Positions 59,428-64,000 of a stretch of 64,000 nucleotides of DNA are shown here, in pieces. This stretch comes from Lachnospiraceae bacterium. GTDB lineage: Bacteria > Bacillota > Clostridia > Lachnospirales > Lachnospiraceae. Each line of letters begins with the position of its first letter. The first letter of the stretch is position 1. The position numbers were made by a program, and so were the translations under genes. Where the stretch lies: NCBI GenBank assembly GCA_030527645.1, contig JAUNAJ010000006.1, positions 62,001-126,000 of the forward strand, given 5' to 3'. A model generated the notes under the pieces. The model was not told the DNA's origin. It saw only the letters and a program-made list of their open reading frames with translations, and searched no databases.

Positions 59428-59477
59428 ATTATGGGAGGAAAGAAGTCTCGGTTGAATTATGAGAGGAAAGAAGTCTC
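59428..59477. repeat. Two 22-bp direct repeats upstream of the HTH gene
   Basis: ATTATGGGAGGAAAGAAGTC plus TC (59428-59449) recurs with one change (ATTATGAGAGG...) at 59456-59477, at a period of 28 bp. Further GAGAC/GAGAT words lie nearby (around 59380, 59416 and 59489). The gap from 59330 to 59675 has no gene. It may be the binding or recombination site of the adjacent HTH protein or recombinase. Confidence 0.7.
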
Positions 59478-59675
59478 TATATTAATAATGAGATTAGTAT
59501 AACTTATTCTAATCTAATAAACAAGACCAACGCCGTCTTGAAATTTCCCGGAATTGGACTTACAATTATTGAGATTAAGCAGTTGTTTGGGAATGCGAAC
59601 GAATTCGGATAGATAAGCGACTAATATATCCGGAGAGACTACGCATGCTTAAGCATTCGAAAGGAGATAAACCCA

Positions 59676-60113
59676 ATGCAATTCGAAGAGTTACAAAGTG
59701 CTATGATCGCAGCTATGAAGGCCAGAGACAAGGCAAGAAAGGATGCGATCTCATCCGTAGTATCTGCTGTAAAAAAAGCGGCCATTGATGAAGGCTGCCG
59801 TGATGACATTCCGTCCGAGCTGGTGGATCGCGTGATCCTGAAGGAGCTGAAGAGTGTGCAGGAGCAGATCGATACCTGCCCTGCGGAGCGTGCAGAGCTG
59901 AAGGCAGAGTATGAATTCAGACACAGCGTGATCAGTGAATATGCACCGAAGCAGATGGATGCGGAGGAAATCCGTGCATTCATTCAGAATAATTTTGCGG
60001 ATGTGATCGCGACTGGAAACAAGGGTGCGATCATGAAGAATGTCATGCCTGCTCTGAAAGGCAAAGCAGACGGAAAACTGATCAACAGTATTGTAGGAGA
60101 GTTCTGCAAATAA
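59676..60113 (+). CDS. yqeY: GatB/YqeY-domain protein
   Basis: The 145-residue product is a YqeY protein: MIAAMKARDKARKDAISSVVSAVKKAAIDEG at the N-terminus and EFRHSVISEYAPKQMDAEEIRAFIQN followed by KGAIMKNVMPALKGKADGKLINSIVGEF. The domain is the tail domain of GatB in the tRNA-dependent amidotransferase; the role of the free form is not settled. AAAGGAGATAAACCCA precedes ATG. The stop overlaps the next start (TAATG). Confidence 0.93.
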   Translation: MQFEELQSAMIAAMKARDKARKDAISSVVSAVKKAAIDEGCRDDIPSELVDRVILKELKSVQEQIDTCPAERAELKAEYEFRHSVISEYAPKQMDAEEIRAFIQNNFADVIATGNKGAIMKNVMPALKGKADGKLINSIVGEFCK

Positions 60114-60691
60114 TGAAAATTCTTGAACGAAAACTTGGCTGTGTACTTCTGGAATCTTCCCTGATCCGGGACGTGAGAGGCTGGTTTCAGGTACCCTTCA
60201 GCATAGAGGATCTTCATTCTCTGGGGCTGGAGTTCAGTACTGTGTTTCAGCTGAACCATTCCTTTACGGAGCAGGCAGGTGTCGTACGGGGACCAAATTA
60301 TCAGAAGCGTCCCTTTCAGCAGGCGAAGGTCGTTCGCTGTACCAGAGGCAGTCTGTATTCTGTGGGAATTGATCTGGATCCTGAGAGTCCCACCCGGGGC
60401 CATTCCTGCGGTTTTTATCTTTCTGCGGAGAATCGGTGCCTTATGTATCTTCCGGGCAGCTATGCCCACGGATTCGTCAGCCTGGAAGCCGGTACGGAGC
60501 TGGAATATCTAACGGATAATCGATACTGCTATGAGGCAGCTAAAAGCTTCCGTTTTGATGATCCGGCCGTTCTGGATCAGAGCGGAAGAGCGGGAATAGA
60601 CTGGACCATGGGAGGTGCGGTGGAGCTGCATACGGAGATCCAATCCGATAAAAACAGACTGGCGCCCGGATTTGCGGAAATAGAATGGTAA
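60113..60691 (+). CDS. RmlC-like cupin protein (dTDP-sugar 3,5-epimerase family) lacking the catalytic His
   Basis: The 192-residue product has the RmlC fold (RDVRGWFQVPFS, QLNHSFTEQAGVVRGPNYQKRPFQQAKVVRCTRGSLYSVGIDL, YAHGFVSLEAGTELEYLTDNRY). In RmlC the catalytic His lies in the motif RGLHYQ; here the motif is RGPNYQ, so residue 62 is Asn. Epimerase activity is therefore doubtful, and the protein may bind a nucleotide sugar or catalyse another step. It starts within the yqeY stop (TAATG). No other rhamnose genes are near. A terminator follows. Confidence 0.82.
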   Translation: MKILERKLGCVLLESSLIRDVRGWFQVPFSIEDLHSLGLEFSTVFQLNHSFTEQAGVVRGPNYQKRPFQQAKVVRCTRGSLYSVGIDLDPESPTRGHSCGFYLSAENRCLMYLPGSYAHGFVSLEAGTELEYLTDNRYCYEAAKSFRFDDPAVLDQSGRAGIDWTMGGAVELHTEIQSDKNRLAPGFAEIEW

Positions 60692-60761
60692 TACTATATG
60701 TATCTATTAAGTGCCTGGCGAATGCAGGTCATGAAAAGGTAACAGCAATGGAAAGCATATG

Positions 60762-60800
60762 AAAAACAGGCCGAATCCCTTCGGATTCGACCTGTTTTTT
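60762..60800 (+). terminator. Terminator after the RmlC-like gene
   Basis: AAAACAGG-C-CGAATCC pairs with GGATTCG-A-CCTGTTTT around a short loop, with one internal mismatch, and ends in T6. Confidence 0.88.
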
Positions 60801-60863
60801 GGCAAGAAAGATATTCCAGAGCTGCAGTGTATGTACCTTAGGCAGACACAAAGCTATGGAACG

Positions 60864-61091
60864 TCAGGCATACTGCTGTTCTTTATATGCTTTTACGTAC
60901 TCACGGATCATGTCCATTTCCTGTTTTTCTGATCGAAATCTCCGGCTGAACATAAATCTTCTGCAATCAGACCCCTTATCACAAAGCCAGTAATCCTGAT
61001 CTACCGGTCGTCCCGTGTCCTCCTGGATCACATCAACGTACAGGTTCTCCCCACAGAGATATCTGGCCAGATGCCGCATTCCCTTTTCCAT
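60864..61091 (-). CDS. Small protein of unknown function, 75 residues
   Basis: The product begins MEKGMRHLARYLCGENLYVDVIQEDTG and ends with a charged helix MDMIREYVKAYKEQQYA. It has no recognised domain; the segment DQDYWLCDKGSDCRRFMFSRRF has two cysteines. ATG 61091 has AGGAG at 9 bases, which supports a real gene; the frame runs further upstream to 61196 but without a ribosome site. It is not obviously linked to its neighbours. Confidence 0.6.
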   Translation of the reverse strand: MEKGMRHLARYLCGENLYVDVIQEDTGRPVDQDYWLCDKGSDCRRFMFSRRFRSEKQEMDMIREYVKAYKEQQYA

Positions 61092-61348
61092 TTGAATGGT
61101 CTCCTTTGCATTATTCCGTAAGTGTTGCAATCGGTTGCGATATTGATCCATAGCTCGACTTGCAATCGAGGCAGCCGATTTTGCACTCCGATACATATAT
61201 TAGCATAGAAGAAATCAAATAAAAGACTTGACTTTAAGAAACACATCCGCTTTCTATGATCAACCGGTATGCATTTTGCTTCAGGACTCTTCCATCTTAA
61301 ACAGTAAATTGGTATACTAAGAAGAAAATGACGTTGAGAGGAATGGCT

Positions 61349-62326
61349 ATGTCATCCATTTACTTTGCTCCGCTGCAAAGCATGACGACCTTCGTATACA
61401 GGAATGCCCATCATCGTGTATTCGGACCGTCCATGGATAAGTATTACGCCCCGTTTTTAATGGCGCACGAAAAGCGGAACTTTAATTTCAAGGAAAAGAA
61501 CGATCTGTTCCCCGAACATAATTCTGCACCGATGGTCCCGCAGATCCTTACCAGGGATGCGAGGGATGTGCTCCGCTACCAGCAGTTGTTCACAGATATG
61601 GGATATGAGGAGCTGAACATCAATCTTGGTTGTCCATCCAGAACCGTCACAGCCAAAGGAAGAGGCTCTGCATTTCTGATCTTCAGAGAGGAGCTGGACC
61701 GCTTCCTTGATGAGGTCTATTCCGGTTCCAACGGGTGCCGCATATCTGTAAAAACCAGAATAGGTACGGAGGATCCGGAGGAATTTATCTATCTGACAGA
61801 AATTTTCAATCAGTACCCGATATCAGAACTGATCATACACCCACGTACCATGCGGCAGTTCTATGACGGGCAGCCGGTAAGGGATTCTTTTTTGTATGCA
61901 CTGAAGTACAGCACCAGACCGCTGGTCTATAATGGTGATATCTGTTCCCCGGAAGACTGGAAACAGCTGCAGAAGGATGCCGAACATGTCTGTCCGGGCA
62001 GAGCCTTTGGATTGATGTTGGGAAGAGGGGCAATTGCAGACCCTGCTCTGGGCAGAAAAATCAGAGGCAGCGGAGGAGATGCCTCTTCTGAGGAAATACA
62101 GTCGTTGATGCATGAACTGATCCGGGAATATTCTGCACTGCTGCAGAATGAGGATATGGTCATCTTCCGGATGAAGGAGCTGTGGAGCTGGATGATTCGT
62201 CTGTTTCCACAGAAGAGCAGATTGCTGGAGCTGCTGAACCATGCCGGAACGATTGATGAATATCTGAAAATTGAGGATGCTATTTTGTTTCAGTCGAAAG
62301 GACTCCCATCGCCGCAGGTGGAGTAA
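61349..62326 (+). CDS. tRNA-dihydrouridine synthase family protein
   Basis: The 325-residue product has the Dus features: FAPLQSMTTFVYRNAHHRVFG at the N-terminus, the motif ELNINLGCPSRTVTAKGRGSAFL with the active-site Cys replaced by Gly or shifted (usual form NxGCPxxxVxxxGxGAxLL; the lid Cys of bacterial Dus is commonly in KxxxGxCL), SVKTRIGTEDPEEF and IIHPRTMRQFYDGQP with the His/Arg for FMN, and GRGAIADPAL. It is an FMN enzyme acting on tRNA uridines. ATG 61349 has GAGAGG 8 bases upstream; 61328 is an alternative. Confidence 0.88.
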   Translation: MSSIYFAPLQSMTTFVYRNAHHRVFGPSMDKYYAPFLMAHEKRNFNFKEKNDLFPEHNSAPMVPQILTRDARDVLRYQQLFTDMGYEELNINLGCPSRTVTAKGRGSAFLIFREELDRFLDEVYSGSNGCRISVKTRIGTEDPEEFIYLTEIFNQYPISELIIHPRTMRQFYDGQPVRDSFLYALKYSTRPLVYNGDICSPEDWKQLQKDAEHVCPGRAFGLMLGRGAIADPALGRKIRGSGGDASSEEIQSLMHELIREYSALLQNEDMVIFRMKELWSWMIRLFPQKSRLLELLNHAGTIDEYLKIEDAILFQSKGLPSPQVE

Positions 62327-62361
62327 GTGCAAGTGAAGTTCGAGTTGAATCGGGAGGATAT

Positions 62362-63741
62362 ATGAAAAAAAGACATATTGCCGGTATCATCGTACTGGTT
62401 ATTCTGTTTACAGCAGCATTTATGGGGATCCTGCTGTATGCAAAGCTGAATCTGATCAATCGTGTAGATCTTGATTCCGAACAGCTGAAGGTTTCTGATA
62501 TCTATAGGACTGACGAGGATGATACGGATTCATCTGAAGCTTACCTGACAGATGAGGAGACGGAGGATGATAACCCTTACACAGGTTTTGAAATCGTAGC
62601 GCTGGTTGGTCTTGATACCAGAACAGCTTCTGAGCTTGCCAACAGCGACACCATGATGTTTGCCTGTATCAATCACGATGAGCGTACGATCCGTCTGTTT
62701 TCTCTCTACAGGGACACGCTGCTGAATATAGGTAATGATTCCTATAAAAAGGCTAATGCCGCCTACTGTTCAGGAGGTGCCGAAAAATTTCTTTCTATGG
62801 TTAACCTGAATCTGGATCTGAATGTCACGAAATTTGTAACCACCAATTTCAATGCACTGGCAAAAACAATCGATATTCTGGATGGTCTGGATATCGACAT
62901 GACAAGGGAAGAGCTGATCCACATGAACAACTATAATGTGGAAACCTCGGAGGTCTGCGGAGTAGAATACGAGGCAATTCCTGTTCCGGAGGATGTGAGC
63001 TTTGACGGAGCAAGGACCAGAACCTTTCATCTTACCGGTACTCAGGCAGTTTCCTACGCAAGGATTCGCTATACGGAGGGCTGGGATTACAAGCGCACCG
63101 AACGGCAGCGGCTGGTTCTTATGAAGATCAGAGATAAGGTGGTGACTGCCGGTCTGCCGACCATTCTTAAGATCTGCGATGCCGTTTTTCCTCTGATCAC
63201 AACGAATCTCAACAACGAAGAGATCATCAGCATGGTTCGTTATTGTGTCACCTATGATATCATCGGCTCCACCGGATTTCCCTTTGATAAGGCCGGGCTG
63301 GACGTGGACGGAATGGATGCAGTAGTTCCCGTTACTTTGGAATCTAATGTGATTCAGCTGCATGAATATATTTATCCGGATACAGTATACATTCCTTCTA
63401 ATACAGTTCTTACGTACAGTTCAGTCATTCAGACAAAAGCAGAGGGTGGAAGTGTATCGCAGGTGATTCCTGAAGAATCGCCGGGGTCAGAATCCGAAGA
63501 GATTGAATCCGAGAATACAGGTTCAGATCTCAGCAGGTCCGGCAATCAGCAGCAGGTCAGAGATGCCACGGCTGAAGAACCGGATCCACAGCCAACGGTG
63601 GAACCGGAACCGCAGCCAACAGTGGAGCCGGAACCGCAGCCGGCTGAACCGGATCCGGAACCAGAACCGTCAGAGGAGCCTGAACCAATGCCTGAGCCGG
63701 AGCCTGTTGAGACGAGTCCTGTAGAAGAGCCGGAATTATAA
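62362..63741 (+). CDS. LCP-family (LytR-CpsA-Psr) cell-wall ligase
   Basis: The 459-residue product has one N-terminal membrane helix (about residues 6-26, IIVLVILFTAAFMGILLYAKL), a short acidic linker, and an LCP catalytic domain outside the membrane (about 75-330): LVGLDTRTASELANSDTMMFACINHDERTIRLFSLYRDTLLNI, later TGTQAVSYARIRYTEGWDYKRTERQR with the Arg residues for pyrophosphate binding. It should transfer wall polymers to peptidoglycan. The last 60 residues are a Pro-Glu repeat (PEPQPTVEPEPQP), which may span the wall. CGGGAGGATAT precedes ATG. Confidence 0.93.
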   Translation: MKKRHIAGIIVLVILFTAAFMGILLYAKLNLINRVDLDSEQLKVSDIYRTDEDDTDSSEAYLTDEETEDDNPYTGFEIVALVGLDTRTASELANSDTMMFACINHDERTIRLFSLYRDTLLNIGNDSYKKANAAYCSGGAEKFLSMVNLNLDLNVTKFVTTNFNALAKTIDILDGLDIDMTREELIHMNNYNVETSEVCGVEYEAIPVPEDVSFDGARTRTFHLTGTQAVSYARIRYTEGWDYKRTERQRLVLMKIRDKVVTAGLPTILKICDAVFPLITTNLNNEEIISMVRYCVTYDIIGSTGFPFDKAGLDVDGMDAVVPVTLESNVIQLHEYIYPDTVYIPSNTVLTYSSVIQTKAEGGSVSQVIPEESPGSESEEIESENTGSDLSRSGNQQQVRDATAEEPDPQPTVEPEPQPTVEPEPQPAEPDPEPEPSEEPEPMPEPEPVETSPVEEPEL

Positions 63742-63868
63742 AACAGCGGTTAATACGAGGAAGAATTCGAATCTCCGGCAGCCTTCAAGAAGCGCCTGCA
63801 TTCGCTTTGACAGGTGCCGGGGAAAATCCTGCGATCAGCAGCAATAAGAAAGAACAGAGGTAATGATT

Positions 63869-64000
63869 ATGAATTATGTATGGACAGATAAAAAGCGGAC
63901 ACTCTTCGGACTGCCCTTATCCTTTACAAGGTACAGCCTTACGGAGGAACGGTTCTTTGTTGAAACCGGTTTTCTGAATAAAAAGGAGGATGAGGTGCGT
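63869..64000 (+). CDS. PH-domain-like protein, 5' part (partial)
   Basis: The frame starts at ATG 63869 and is open to the window end (44 codons, MNYVWTDKKRTLFGLPLSFTRYSLTEERFFVETGFLNKKEDEV). The pattern resembles bacterial bPH2/YdbT-type PH-domain proteins (TRYSLTEERFFVETGF). AGAGG lies 8 bases upstream of 63869; ATG 63863 in the same frame is too close to it. The rest is outside the window. Confidence 0.65.
   Translation, partial: MNYVWTDKKRTLFGLPLSFTRYSLTEERFFVETGFLNKKEDEVR

Noticed and set aside
59428-59477. CRISPR-like repeat pair.
   Set aside because: Only two repeats with a 6-base spacer, no cas genes and no further units; better seen as operator or recombination repeats.
1-64000. 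tRNA, rRNA, CRISPR arrays, prophage or complete insertion sequences.
   Set aside because: No T-loop words such as GGTTCGAATCC in a cloverleaf context, no rRNA-like stretches, no transposase or phage structural genes were recognised by reading. A tRNAscan or Rfam search would be needed to exclude small RNAs fully.

Overview
The window looks like chromosome of a low-to-moderate GC Gram-positive anaerobe of the Clostridia, most likely a gut Lachnospiraceae. The reasons are strong AGGAGG-type ribosome sites, the order rplU-prp-rpmA-obgE-yhbY-nadD-yqeK-rsfS, an L27 with the Firmicutes cleavable N-terminus, a CIRCE element, Bacillus/Clostridium-type LexA boxes (CGAAC-N4-GTTYC), many FeS enzymes and many sugar genes. 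The genus was not established. No rRNA, tRNA, CRISPR array or complete insertion sequence was seen.

Layout. 1-4.9 kb: ribosome and translation block ending in a strong terminator. 5-15 kb: GH32 beta-fructosidase, a CmpB-like membrane protein with a long charged tail, an FeS aldo-keto reductase, a DUF3786-like protein, an MFS carrier, an XRE regulator, a cytidylate-kinase-like protein, a MATE exporter and a short UvrC-like protein. 15.2-18.5 kb: a Gfo/Idh/MocA dehydrogenase and a sodium:solute symporter behind a palindrome-rich region containing an exact Fur-type 7-1-7 sequence. 18.6-23.3 kb: MarR plus a heterodimeric ABC exporter. 23.3-24.6 kb: a truncated Uma2 relic and a LysR regulator.

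24.9-37 kb is the most unusual part. Two copies of a 425-codon uroporphyrinogen-decarboxylase-family gene, identical at nucleotide level over the coding region as far as read, flank a His-rich ArsR regulator and an orphan sugar-type binding lipoprotein. The flanking non-coding DNA of the copies is clearly diverged, which suggests recent gene conversion. The ArsR promoter and the lipoprotein promoter share a 10-bp motif inside similar inverted repeats. Next come an AraC regulator, a ribose-type ABC importer (binding protein, double ATPase, two permeases), and a second AraC gene that overlaps the end of lexA.

37-43 kb is a stress block. lexA diverges from a small LysM protein whose promoter carries two LexA boxes, as in lexA/yneA. 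lon has a CIRCE element over its -35. A protein with a degenerate GGDEF domain follows. 43-51 kb: an MsmK/UgpC-type ATPase behind a structured leader, a QueG-like FeS protein, an alanine/glycine symporter, a two-domain polyphosphate kinase 2 and a guanine deaminase. 50-55 kb: a galactoside locus (AraC, GH36 alpha-galactosidase, galE) with a GC-rich palindromic repeat between the last two. 55-64 kb: an Lsa-like ABC-F protein, a HAD phosphatase, a tyrosine recombinase with a coiled-coil HTH partner and 22-bp direct repeats, a YqeY protein, an RmlC-like protein with Asn for the catalytic His, a dihydrouridine synthase, an LCP protein and a cut-off PH-domain gene.

Carbohydrate import and breakdown (GH32, GH36, galE, ABC importer, multi-use ATPase, Gfo/Idh/MocA plus symporter) is the common metabolic theme. 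Starts were chosen from ribosome sites and family N-termini. All functions are read from motifs without database searches.
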